Shown here in pieces: positions 47,501 through 58,277 of a stretch of DNA of 64,000 bases (the stretch's first letter is position 1; each line of letters begins with the position of its first letter). Below the pieces are notes generated by a model. That model did not search any database, was not told where the DNA came from, and saw only the letters and a list, made by a program, of their open reading frames with translations. The translations under genes and the position numbers were made by a program. The DNA is from Anthostomella pinea (Eukaryota; Ascomycota; Sordariomycetes; Xylariales; Xylariaceae). Where the stretch lies: positions 6,448,001-6,512,000 of the forward strand of contig CAUWAG010000003.1 in assembly GCA_963556695.1 (NCBI GenBank). The letters run 5' to 3'.

Positions 47501-48541
47501 GAGAAGGTCAGACTTCTCATCGAAGCCAAGGCTAACCAAGGCGACCGATCACGAGGGGGTTCGAATCTCCTCCACTTAGTTATGCAGAGCGGCAAGGCTA
47601 GCCGCTGCGCGGGTCTGCTGCTGCAACTGGTGCAGGAAAGCCGACTTGACCCCCTGAGTCAGGACGAGGATGGCTATGTTCCTTTGCATATGACGACGGG
47701 GCACGACTCCTGGACAAGCTTCGTTCTCAACGGAGATTTCGGTATAGAGGCACTTCCTCCCTTCCCGAGGGACTACTGGAACGCGAATGAGAAGAGACCT
47801 TGGCTCACAAACCAGTTCCATCTGTTCCGCCGTCGAATCCCAGCAGATCAGTTCGCGCAGTTGCTAGATGCCAATCCTCTCATGAAGTGGAGCCCTCTCT
47901 GCAAGATAGCTGCCATGGGGGATGTCCAAGCGGTGGAGAAAATGCTCGCAATGAAACCCGATCTCGATTTCGTGGGGTGTTCGGCGGGCAATGCTCTCAT
48001 GGCTGCTTGCGAATCTGGGCGTCTGGAGACGGTCAAGATCCTCGTTCGCCATGGGGCCAGCCTGAACCTTTGCTATCGAGGGGACTGCTACTCAGCATTC
48101 GAGGCGGCGGCATCCTTCAAGGACATCGTTGAGTGGCTTCTGGTAGGAAGACACACGAGTCAGGGGCGCCTCACCGAAGGGCCTACTGGGCCAGATGGAG
48201 TCTCTTCGCTGGAGGCAAAGATTCGCCCGTGGAGCGGATTTAGATGCGAGAAGCTTGATCTGACGACTGATCTGCTCAGGAGGGATGATGCAGTCGCTCT
48301 GAAAGCCTATATCTCATGGCTTGTCAAGTGGAAGAGAGATATGAGAGGCAAGATCGCAGACCCGTCGTGGTTCATACCTCAGACAGTGGACGGTGAGGCA
48401 CCGGCGACGAAACGAGGAAGACCCAGTAGACTTCGTGACAGAGAAGGACCCAGACGTTTCTGGAAACACGGGAACTTGGAGAAGGAGGATATTGGTTGGA
48501 CGATGGAGTACTGCACCAAGAGTACTGCGTTGAGAGGATGA
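41521..48541 (+). pseudogene. NACHT-ankyrin NLR-type gene, degraded
   Basis: The locus starts at ATG 41521 with MADPLSISASIAGLI, the N-terminus of fungal STAND proteins. An extra A at 41566-41567 then shifts frame to LAEIVYSKSIKYWKAV. NACHT: Walker A GIPGAGKT at about 42230-42253, Walker B LLLVVDGVDE near 42532-42561. Valid introns are 42889-42950, 43612-43687 and 47122-47178. Ankyrin-like repeats run from about 44500 to 48130. Breaks: TAG 44084-44086 (or the end of a 36-nt intron); a lost base near 45069; a shift near 45230-45250; stops TAG 45374, TAA 45726 and TAA 45868; and a shift near 46586. Several stops look like CAG/CAA changed to TAG/TAA. The last exon (47179-48541) is open. Family members act as fungal non-self-recognition switches. 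This copy is unlikely to make full-length protein. Confidence 0.85.
46703..46780 (+). repeat. 39-bp in-frame tandem duplication in the ankyrin region
   Basis: Two adjacent 39-nt units, 46703-46741 and 46742-46780, differ at only two positions. They encode NACKSIHDQRCLL and NARKSIHDQRCLL. The duplication is recent relative to the ankyrin repeats around it and keeps the frame. Confidence 0.9.
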
Positions 48542-50266
48542 GCGCCGCATGGCTGCTGGCAGCAAGCGAAGGGTATGTATTCCGAAGGGTATGTATTCCG
48601 TGAATGGACAAAGCGCTTTGGAACAATCATCGAAAATGACTGATTAGATCAAAGCTGTTTATTCCAGGATGATTATTCTACGATATGGAGATGTCATTGA
48701 TATTCAAGACTCGATTGCGGCATGCCGGACGAAGTCTTATGGGCGGTGACTGTACCCAGAGGTCTTGAGGACTTATCATCAGTTTTCAGACTCTGATTGA
48801 CCAGGACACCGTCTTGGACCTGACACTGTGCCAAACCCATAGGTATTTCTTATCTCATGCGTTCTCGGGTTTGCTTGAAGACGGAACACATGAGGCATCT
48901 ATCTGGTGGCTTTCAAGCTACTTCGATCACCAACAGGGTGCGTCTTCCAGCCAGTTGCGGCCGCCCCCTCTTGTCCATACATGTTGTTCGTCTTTCACCC
49001 GTCTTACTGGTGCCTGGACCCCCTCCCCTCCCTATTTCCCACGCACATACTGTCCAGTGCTGCATTACAATGCCCACGGATAAGGTTCCGCTTTGCGGAT
49101 GAATGTAAAGATGTCTGAACGTGGTCTAAGGCCTAGGCACGCCAACATATATTGTCACATGAGCAATAGCCAAGCTCAACGGTAGTGATTAGGTGAGATG
49201 ACGCCTCCTGGTATGGACAATGTCGCCATGTATCGATATAGACACTGCTCGCCCCTTGTGATACGTTGGGATGTAGCATTGTGGAATGCAAATACAGTCC
49301 CTTTCAAGCGAGTTATATAGGCTTAGATGAATCTCAGCAGCGTGGCTTGCTTCTTAGAGGGAGGAACGAACGAAAGAACGAATGAGACAACATCAACATA
49401 GATTCCAAAGCCCCATCGCCGTGGTGACAGGGAGGGATACTTGTCTGAATCGCATGTAGCCATACACACACAATATAATTCATATTGGCCTGGATGTATT
49501 CGCTTCCCCATTAAAACCCCTTCGGACCCTGAGGCGTCCATCAACAATCATCTGTCGTGCTACTGCAGTATCGTAAGACCCTACATTCGGGGGACTGGAC
49601 CACCATGACGACACTCCATAGACGCATCTAGACACACTGAAACCAGATTGTGGGTTGAAAGAGACCCAAAAGCTTGAGACTTCCAAGAATAGAGCCTCTG
49701 AGACGTTCTCGACCGCCATGGCCCATGTCCATGGTGCGGTGTTGCAGGTCTCACGGGCGAGACTGGCCGCATTTATCAGCGTCGTCATATAGGCACAAGT
49801 CGCAGATGTGACTCTAATTCCTGGTTTCGACTACTGAAGCATCTGGCCGAGCCCCATGACTGGGAAGACAGGACCCTGAGCATGCCATATTGCTGGTTCG
49901 ATGCGAGACTCGACCCGGATAAATCTGCCCGGGTAATGCTGCGGTCATGGCCCAGTCGCGCCTCTCTCCATCTATATATATTGGACTTATATGACTTCCG
50001 AGCCTTTATTCACATGTGCGATTCGGTCCCTTATCTATCGCTCCGAGGGGAGGGATGAGGGAGAGTACTATATATATGAAGGTGATCGACAATGACGATC
50101 GAGCTTGTTTCCATCAGCTCGGAACAGACAGCCAACGAACATCATCAGCAAACCACGACGAACATTCTTTGACCATCTCGATACATCTTACGTGTCTGAT
50201 CTAGAAGGCAGCTTGATATATTTTCAATACCACCATCCGGTCTCTCACGACCTCCCAGCATACATC
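48542..50266. other. Intergenic region upstream of the secreted repeat protein
   Basis: It begins with a 16-bp tandem duplication (CGAAGGGTATGTATTC, 48567-48582 and 48583-48598) just after the NLR stop. Two TATA-like runs occur at 49973-49980 and 50069-50077, the latter about 190 bp before the ATG of the next gene. No other gene is supported. Confidence 0.5.
50069..50077 (+). promoter_or_regulatory. TATA-like element
   Basis: TATATATAT lies 190 bp upstream of the ATG at 50267, a suitable place for a TATA box given a leader of about 100-150 nt. Most other genes in the window lack such a clear element, which hints at strong or inducible expression of this gene (inference). Confidence 0.45.
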
Positions 50267-50734
50267 ATGCTCCGCGCCGGCCTCGCAGCCCTCGCCCTCG
50301 TGGCAGCGGCCACCGCAGCCCCTATCACAGAGCCCACGAAGACACTGCAGGCGCGCCAGTTGACAATCGGAGACCCATCATCGCCATCTCCCACATTCAT
50401 CATCCTGCCCCCAGTCGTGGGCGGCCTGAACCCGTCCACCAAACGAGCAACGAGCACACTGGCAGCCCGCCAGTTCACCTGGGGCGACCCGTCGACCTGG
50501 TTCGGGTCCGGCGACGAACAGCCCCCGACTCCCTCGCCCACATTCATCATCCTGCCCCCCGTCGTAGGCGGCCTGAACCCGTCGACCAAGCGGGCAACGA
50601 GCACACTGGAAGCGCGCCAGCTCACCATCGGCGTCCCATCGACCGGCCCTATTGTCCCGGATCAGCCCATCCCGGGTGGGTCTATTGTGCCAGACCCGGA
50701 GGTCCCCAGCGGTCCGGTCCAGATCAGCGATTAG
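50267..50734 (+). CDS. Small secreted tandem-repeat protein with Kex2 sites (peptide precursor candidate)
   Basis: Intronless, 155 aa. The signal peptide MLRAGLAALALVAAATAA is followed by a repeat architecture. ARQLTIGDPS (29-38), ARQFTWGDPS (67-76) and ARQLTIGVPS (116-125) form three starts. Two near-identical blocks SPTFIILPPVVGGLNPSTKR (41-60 and 90-109) each end in a dibasic Lys-Arg followed by ATSTL(A/E)AR. Kex2 cutting after R60 and R109 is expected for a protein passing the Golgi. Additional cleavage after the Ala-Arg pairs would free peptides starting with Gln. This is the layout of fungal Kex2-processed repeat proteins, which include some RiPP precursors. No Cys is present, and no Tyr lies in the repeats. 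No UstYa-like modifying enzyme was seen in the window, so a RiPP is unproven. Confidence 0.8.
   Translation: MLRAGLAALALVAAATAAPITEPTKTLQARQLTIGDPSSPSPTFIILPPVVGGLNPSTKRATSTLAARQFTWGDPSTWFGSGDEQPPTPSPTFIILPPVVGGLNPSTKRATSTLEARQLTIGVPSTGPIVPDQPIPGGSIVPDPEVPSGPVQISD
50387..50608 (+). repeat. Two 75-bp direct repeats inside the secreted protein gene
   Basis: Units 50387-50461 and 50534-50608 encode the same 25-residue block apart from no visible amino-acid change. Differences are mostly at third positions (for example ccagtcgtg versus cccgtcgta), suggesting purifying selection on the peptide. Confidence 0.85.
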
Positions 50735-53700
50735 AATAGAGGTTTACGATGAGAAGCATGGTGTCGCTCGGAGCTGGCAGGGTCACGCGATTAGGGGACG
50801 TGGTGGTCATTCATATGTATTTCAACAGTACTCTAGAGGATGAGCTGGTTAGGAGCAAAGTGATATTCAATTGTTATCAATGTATTGTTCAATGACCGAT
50901 TGTGTTACCTATATTACTCATAGTATCTGCCATGTCCTCCTAAACTTGGGCAAGTCGTATAACAATACCACATAACCTGCAATTTCAATGGCGAATCAGT
51001 CCAGCATCGTTGTATCCTCGGGGTGTCTGAGGATAGGTACTGCCGTCCTACTGCGAGCCCGCTCAATGATGCTATGAGGTACTATGCCGTGGAAGAACGC
51101 TCTACACGAGCCCAGCATTGCTGGCCATGATCTAGCAAATACCAAGCAACAACGATCAAGCGATTCATCATCAATCGGGACGGACTGTCGACGACCGCAA
51201 CCTTGACGTTCGTGACCGAGTCAAGCAGCAGTAGTACTGCCATATCCGCGGATCCGGAGCTATGGGTTGCATCTGATCCCAACGGACCTGGCCAGGCCGC
51301 CTTGACGCTGTTGCGCACAGGAAGGGGAGAGGCATGCATGAGAAGATCACCACGACGATCTCGCCATCTCGACCATTGCTCGACGCTCGCTACCTAGGTG
51401 AAGCTTGATAAGACTCGTACGAGGTCTCAGGGGACAGGAACACGCCAGCCACCTCCTCACCTCCACCAGCTGCTCGAGTCAGTCAGCACGGAACCGTAGA
51501 GAAACGGTGCCCACCTCCAAGCTCACCGCCGCGAACTTCCAGCGCGCCTATCGGGTATAGTAGCGAGCTTGCTTGCCCCTGATGACCAAAACGCTCACTT
51601 GGCAACGGAAGAGACGCCGCGGAGGGCCGGCCGCTGACGATGTACAAGTAGTCAATGAGGGGAACATAGTTCGCAACGGGAAGAGCCACGAGGCCTCACC
51701 TCGATAGTGCCGCGTGCGAAGGGACGACACTGCCCGCCGGCTCTCCGGGGAAGCTTTAGGCGCTGGTAGCTCGCCGGTTCGCAAACCTAAACCGCATCCT
51801 GGACGGCTGATCAGGCGCCGCCTTCTTGCATGGGTGACCGCTGTTGATTTTCTCGTCCCGTCCCCTACTATCAAGACCTATCGGTCACGCTTGGTGTGTA
51901 GCTCCGCGACTATAGAGGCAGCGTGCACGGAAGGGCTCTGCAGATGACGGAGGCCCGAAGCCATGCTCGCCGTGGAGCCCCTAGGAAGTCCAGACCATCC
52001 ATAGTCAAAATAGTGCATTGGGCAATAGCGGCGGCTGGCGGATCTTCTCGTGCTAATGGGAAGCCGGTCGTGCGCCAGTCTGTGAGCCTCGTCGATGGGG
52101 GAACCTTGTGCGGTCCCCTATCGACACACCCTGCTTCCAGCTGTATCTGTACCACCGAAGAGGACGGGACGAGTCACGCCCAGCGCAGCTGAGCCTCACC
52201 CAATTACGAACCGGCTCGTCCAAAGTTGGACATCCGTCGTTTGGTTCAGGCTGGCTGGCGGGCTTGCGTGGCAGCAACGATGATATCGCAACGTGGCTCC
52301 GTGGGCCCTCAGCCTCAAACCATAACCATAATGTGCAGCTAACGACGTGACGGTCGGCAGATCGTATGGACGGCGCCCCTGCCGGTATCGTATAGGTCGG
52401 TCATCTTTTAGGAGGCTCCGCCCTATGCTCCAGAGATCAGGCGACAGGCATACGGGGTGAGCAAAACCTAGAAAGCTCAGCGGACTACCGCTCGGATGTC
52501 CATCCGGACCCTGAAGATCATCACACTGAGTATAGCTAGGGAAGTCAAAAGTGAAAAAGTCACGTTGTCTGGTGACCAGACAGACAAGTCTCATCCACGA
52601 AGCATGACAGGCAACCAATCTCGGGCGCCATGAGGCTATTCCCAGCCGTCGAGGCAACATCTGACGACTCTACTCAGCAGTAACTGACATCCACCTGGCC
52701 CCGTGCAGTAGGAATAGCCTTGAGTCATCCAATGAGCAGCAGGCTGCCACTGGTTCAAGCGCCGAGGCTGAGGCCTAGATGAGGCGACTTGCCACAATAA
52801 GGCCATCCGCGCAGTTCCTGGCGTCAATAGGTCGTTTGTGTCTTAACGTCAGTTAATCGGCAAGAGATACATGCCATGCGCGGCGTAACCATCCAACAGC
52901 CCCTGAAGTCCGACGAGCATGTCTTGACCGTTGGAAGGCTGGCAGTCGGCCCAGCTATCTCCACACGCAAGCCACACGCTATGGTTCGGAGCCCTATAGA
53001 AGCGCCCAGTTATAGTAGAAAAGGCTATTGGCAGATAGGGGACTCTCGACACCCACACTGCTTTCCACTTGCATGCAAGAGAGCGCAGCAAGGTTATGCG
53101 CCCAGGCCTGTAGGCGTTGCCGCTTAGATTGCACTGCTGCGACAGGATGCTGTATAACCGGGGACGGCTTACTACACTCCGTCATTGTCGTCTAGACCGA
53201 GAGTCAAAATTGGCCAGTAAGGTGGTATCGGCTCTCTGTCGAAGTTTGAACTCTGGGCATGGAAGAACTCTGTTCTGACTCAGCCAACACGGAGGCCACC
53301 ACACTTGCGGCGATAGCATGAAAGCATGTATGGAAATTAGAGTGCCTGCGTCTAGTAGGCGAGGCGAGGGGATGCAAGGCAGTCATCAGGGTTCTACTAC
53401 GCTGACTGCCTGAGCCGTCCTGCCGTAATAAGCTCCCGCGAAGATAAGACCGAGCATCAATGGCCCAAGTGCGCGGGAGGTAGTTGATCGATTGAAGATC
53501 AGCTCATTATGATGCCAAGAGCTGCCACCCAGCAACAGCACAGACTGCAAGCAGTGCTCCAGTGGCAGCGGGAAGATCCGTGGGATCATTGATCTGGTCT
53601 TGGATATGGTGGCATCGTACGTGCTGCCCACCAGGTAGACTCAGAAGCGGAAAGCATCGAGATGACACGCAGTCGATGAGGATCAGGTGCTTGATGATCA

Positions 53701-56700
53701 TGACAGTGATGAGTCCTTGGTACGTAGGCAACCATGAGGTTCCCAGAGATCACGGATCGAGAGATGAACCAATCGCAGCCGGAGCTCTTGGTTTGAACGA
53801 TAGATTTCCCTTATCGAGCACAACCACGTCACAACGGCGCTGCTGCACGTTCTCTCCCTCCCACGCCAATGGGCGCGTCCTCCCGGCCAGTGGTGACGGG
53901 GCGCAAGGCACCCACACACCACCATGTCGTTGGCGATGCCCTCACCCACCGGTAAGATGGGTGCTTCGCGCTGTGAATGGCCCAGGCCCTTGTCTCGGGA
54001 TGTCTTGTCCTCCCCGTCGTGACTCTCGCACACCACCAAGGATGGTGAGCTAGGCACACTCAGAGGTAAGAAAAAAAGGCCGAATATCTCATCGTGACGA
54101 ATAGCGCCGGGAGGCCAAGTTGCGAGTGGAGCCTTGGGCATGCTGCTGACAGAACAGAGACTGCGCTGCAGTGCGCCTCATGAGGTTGCAACACCCACAC
54201 AGAATGGCCACCACTGCGAGCGTAACAAGCGTCTTGGGCGAATCTCACGATTCGACGTCCCGCGCATCGCATCTCGGCGGTGAGAATCAAGATGCGCCGG
54301 CGGAGCAAAGATCGCGGCCCCCAAGGGATCCATCTTGCCTGCCAGCCCGTTCTTCGCAGGGACCGCAGATCCGGCAGCCTAGTTCAGAAGAGCAAAGCGC
54401 CTGTCCTCCACGCGGACGGCGCCTTCACCGCCATGTGCCAGCCAACCCAATCACCACGCCGGGCAGGGTCCTTCGACGGCGGCCCAAAGTAGTGATGCGC
54501 ATGGCAATAGCGGCACACCGAGTGCTGATTCGCCCGAGCGGCCGTGTGGCTGCCGATAGGGGTTGTGGGGAAAAGGGCAATTTTCCTCTTTTCCCTCTTC
54601 TTCCTTTTCCCTCATCCCACACACCACTGCGCCGGGAGCGCGCTAGACAGGGGATAATAGTAATGGTATTACGTGAAGGGTGATACCTGTGACCGAAAAC
54701 GTCGGCTGCACTGCAACAGCGCAATGTCAAGGGAACGAATGATAATCTAGCTACCTACTGACGTCGTAGTGGCGAATATGCTGAATATGCCCGGCGTCCC
54801 GAGCTACTGCAAGCTTCTTCATGCATTGCGCCCAGCCGCGCAACCTGCGTTTCCATAGCTGGGGGGAGGCCCTTTGCGGTCCACGGTAATATCGTCAGTC
54901 TTCGTTACTACAGCAGTATCGAGACCTAGCTAGTACTGCGTCACATACAGTAGCACACCAACAAGCCGTTGTGCGCCCAAAAGGGCCACCGGCGCCCGGT
55001 ACGGTAGGCAGCCCTTGAATTCTGTAGATTGATGTAAGCCCTACGCCGGCAAGTGTTCTAGCGAGGATAGCCTGCCGCCTTTTCGCAACCCGTGCCCGGC
55101 TTGTTGTTGTTAGTAGATATTAGTTCGAGGTTTCAAACAGATTGCCATGTGTCCTGCAAGGCACTAACTAGAGAAGGTGCCGTGCAGAGAGGAAAGCGGA
55201 AACTATTCACGATACCTTACCCGCTCTAGGGCAGCCACGGGCGGAAACACAATGCGACAGATCAGGTCCGATTAAGAATGCCCACAGAAGCCCAGAACAT
55301 GAGGAGGAAGAGGGAAAAGAAGAGAGATGAGCAGGCCCAATGATACGGGCAAGTTGGCCGGTGTTGCATTGGACGGTCGAGGTCCTCGGACAGGTGGAGA
55401 TTGAACGGAACGAAGAAGGTCCAACATGCAGGCAACTTAGCAGGCCCTGTCCTTGCCCTGCTTTGCACGTGCGTCCTGGGCTTGTCTGGGGCCTGGGCAC
55501 TGCAAAAGTAAGGCGGGTGGCGTCGACCGGTGCTGGCCAATCAGCAGGACCGAGTCCCTTCGCCCTGCGTGCGTGTCACTGATGGTAGATCCTTCTGACG
55601 GCTTACATGGGCGAGTGGATATGGATAAGTGGTTGAGTGGTGAGGTTGAGGGGTGAGGGTAAGGGGTGAGGGTGAGGGTGAGTGACGAACCAGAGCATAT
55701 GAGATGAGTGAGTGAACACGCATGTCGACCATGGTGAGTGGACGGAGGCTGGTCGGATGATGGAGATGAGTCTCTCATCTAGTGAACGAGATATCATCAC
55801 TGACGAGGAGCAACAAGACCAATAGTGAGTGAGTGTGGTTGTATTTGGGGTGGACAAGACTCTTATGTTTGATATCTTCCCAAGCCCCAGGGGAGCCATC
55901 TCAGCTTTTGCTGGCGTCCACCATTGTAAAACGTATACTGTTGCGCCGACTCTCAGCGTCGAGCGCGGTAGGCTGGGCTATTGGCCCCTTCCGTCTTTGA
56001 TCTAACCCGTACCCATCCAGAAGCCTTGTCCCGGAAGAATGTCCCAGGACGGCTCGTGTGTATCAAACATAACGTCCTCCAAACCGTCATGCCCGTAACA
56101 AGAAAATGTTGTGTGGTATCATCCAATCGAAAGTAACCAGTCCTCCTCTCTAAATGGAGACCGTCCGAAATGGCTTATTAAAAGCAAGGAGTATGACTCC
56201 CGTATTTGAAGGTATCCCGAGTTGTATGTCCTGCGCCGTGTAACAAATGATTTGGCCGGTCCTGTCCCGGCTGATATGGAATTGGCTCCACCGTCCCCAG
56301 GTCTTATGGATTGGTCCCATTGTCCTCGAACCTCCCGCCAACTCCACGCTGAATAAACAGACAAAAAAAGAAAATATGTTGCGGTTAAAGTAGGTACAGT
56401 CGAAGTGGTCGAAGTTCGAGCCTTTTTCCCGCGAGGGTTCGTGAACTTTTGCGACTCCAGTGTCGATTTTGGTTTCCGGAATTCCTCTTTTGGCGAGTCC
56501 AAGTGTATGTCCATTAGAAAAGTGATATGAGAAGTGTATTGTTGTGTCGTGGTCCCTTGGGTTGCTGGATCCTGTCCTGTGGCTTGCATCCATCCATGGG
56601 CTTGAATACCAAACGGACAAGTGCCCGGGGATGGTCTCATAGAGGCAACAGGCCCTCAAGGTGGAATGACTCTGGTATGAGGACATATACGCAAGAGCGA

Positions 56701-56710
56701 ACCAGTCAAA
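50735..56710. other. Gene-desert region of about 6 kb
   Basis: Open frames on both strands overlap, are Arg/Ser/Pro-rich and lack domains or splice logic. A G-rich tract at 55649-55680 is listed separately. The right end (56119-56710) is probably the 3' UTR of the kinase. No transposase, reverse transcriptase or RIP-type AT enrichment was recognised by eye. Confidence 0.45.
55649..55680 (+). repeat. G-rich tract with four GGG runs (quadruplex-type)
   Basis: The plus strand reads as repeated GGGGTGAGGG/GGGTGAG units, with at least four runs of three or more guanines separated by short loops. It fits the simple G-quadruplex pattern. It is not a fungal telomere repeat (no TTAGGG array). Confidence 0.7.
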
Positions 56711-58277
56711 CTAGTAGCAGCCTTGGAAATTTGAGAAAAGGGGAACCTGTTGGTGATGAAAAGCAACCGGATGGTGTATTTGAGGCGACTGTGCGTAGCG
56801 GCTTACCACATCCCAGAAGTATGGGAAGGGAAACTTAGTCGGCGCACAAGTGCCCTGGGTAGGAGCCGGACCGGCACAGGGCTGGCAAGGTTGGCACCGT
56901 TCCGCCATGGGTCCAGTGTATTGGGGCACAAACTCCTGTGGAAACACTATCTTGGGCTCCTCTGGGTCATACACCTGCGGTTCATGAGAGGGCATCTCGT
57001 CGTCCTGAATGGCAAAGTCTTCATCGTCCAAATCATCAATCGTAGAAACACTCGAGGTCAAAGACCCATCATCCGACGAACAGGTGGACTCTCCGTCTGA
57101 ATCCGACGAAGCGGGTGAGAGGGGAGCGTCGTAGCTCATGTCGTCAATAATGGCGTCTTCGCAATCAACGTATTCAAGGGGCTCCGGCAAGATTGGCGGA
57201 GTTGGCAATGCCTGAGCGGCCGGCATCACTGGCATCGTGAACCTGGGGCAAGCAAGGATGCTATTCCTCAGTTCCGGTAACGTAATTCTTTGCTCTGGGT
57301 TACGAGTGAAGATCCAACCCAGAACGTCGTTGAGTTCGTCGGACACTGGCAAAATAGTCCTCAAAAAGTCCGGGCTCCTGGTGAAAGCACGGTATGTGGA
57401 ATCCTCGAACGAGGCCTGTCTCCACGGATTGCGGCCGCAGGTCAGGTTGACCAGTATCACACCAAGGCTCCAGACGTCATTGGGGGCGCAGTAGTAGTAG
57501 GGCCTCCGGGATTGAGGGTCCAAACACTCTGTGAGAATAAAAGAGAAGTGGTTAGCTTGCGTTCCGGTCTCAGTGTATGTGCGGGCGAATCGTACCTGGT
57601 GACATGTAGAATGTCGAGCCGCAGCCGTAGTCCTCGGATCGATCAGATGATGTGGCCAAGCCGAAGTCCGCCAGCTTCACTGTCTCTCCTCGGTTCGAAA
57701 CCAGGATGTTCTCCGGCTTCAGGTCCCGGTGGTAGACTCCCAGTGTGTGGCAATGTTCAACGGCATCCAAGATTTGGAGGAAAACATTCTTGACCAAGTC
57801 ATCCTTACCCACATATTGTCCACGTTCTGTGATATTGAGAAAGAGATCACCTTCCGGGCAGTATTCTAGGACAACATAAATGCAATCCGGGTCGTCCACA
57901 ATCTTGTGCATGGACACAACGTTTGGGTGGGCCGAGGCGAGGTAGTGTAGGCGAAGTTCCCGGTGCTGGAAAGCAACTTGTCGTCGGTCCAAGGGCGTAC
58001 CATCGGCGTTGTATTTGCACAACGTCTTGACCGCATACCGGATACCGGTGTCGACGTCGACCGCCAGATAGACCACTCCGTAGGCTCCGGTTCCAATGAT
58101 CCCTATCAACTGCAGGCTCTCCCCCAGAAACTTTCCTAGCCTCTCCTCCGGGGCGACTGGTGTGTATCGCGGTTGACAGACGGTCGGGAAGGCGAAGGTC
58201 TGCTGTTGATACTTGGTGTTGTCGTATGGTGGCGACGCCGGCGGTGTGGGTAGCCCGTAAACTGACACATTATGCAT
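56711..58277 (-). CDS. Ran1/Pat1-like serine/threonine protein kinase
   Basis: Exons complement(56711-57528, 57596-58277), 499 aa. The start MHNVSVYGLPTPPASPP precedes the kinase domain. The Gly-rich loop is GTGAYG at 62-67, the catalytic Lys K84 in YAVKTL, HRDLKPEN at 183-190, DFG at 204-206 and SPE, split by the 67-nt intron (GTACGA donor, CTAAC branch, CACAG acceptor). APNDVWSLGVILVNLTCGRNPW and the C-lobe follow, then an acidic Ser/Asp tail. The overall pattern is that of the Ran1/Ksp1/Vhs1 kinases linked to nutrient signalling and development. A possible second intron at 56747-56806 (GTAAGC...ACAG, 60 nt, stop-free) would remove 20 residues and still end VPLFSNFQGCY. The frame is open upstream of the chosen ATG, but that extension looks non-conserved. 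Confidence 0.92.

Noticed and set aside
51770..51800. tRNA-like T-arm (GGTTCGCAAACC)
   Set aside because: No matching D-arm, anticodon stem or acceptor pairing around it.
53698..54683. Overlapping open frames of 147 and 170 codons
   Set aside because: They lie on opposite strands with Arg/Pro-rich, motif-free translations; typical chance frames in GC-rich DNA.
55649..55680. Telomere-like repeat
   Set aside because: The unit is GGGTGA/GGGTAA-like and only about 30 bp; it is not a TTAGGG array.
50267..58277. RiPP biosynthetic cluster around the secreted repeat protein
   Set aside because: No UstYa-like oxidase, methyltransferase or transporter is recognisable in the flanks. Only the precursor-like gene is supported, so no cluster is claimed.
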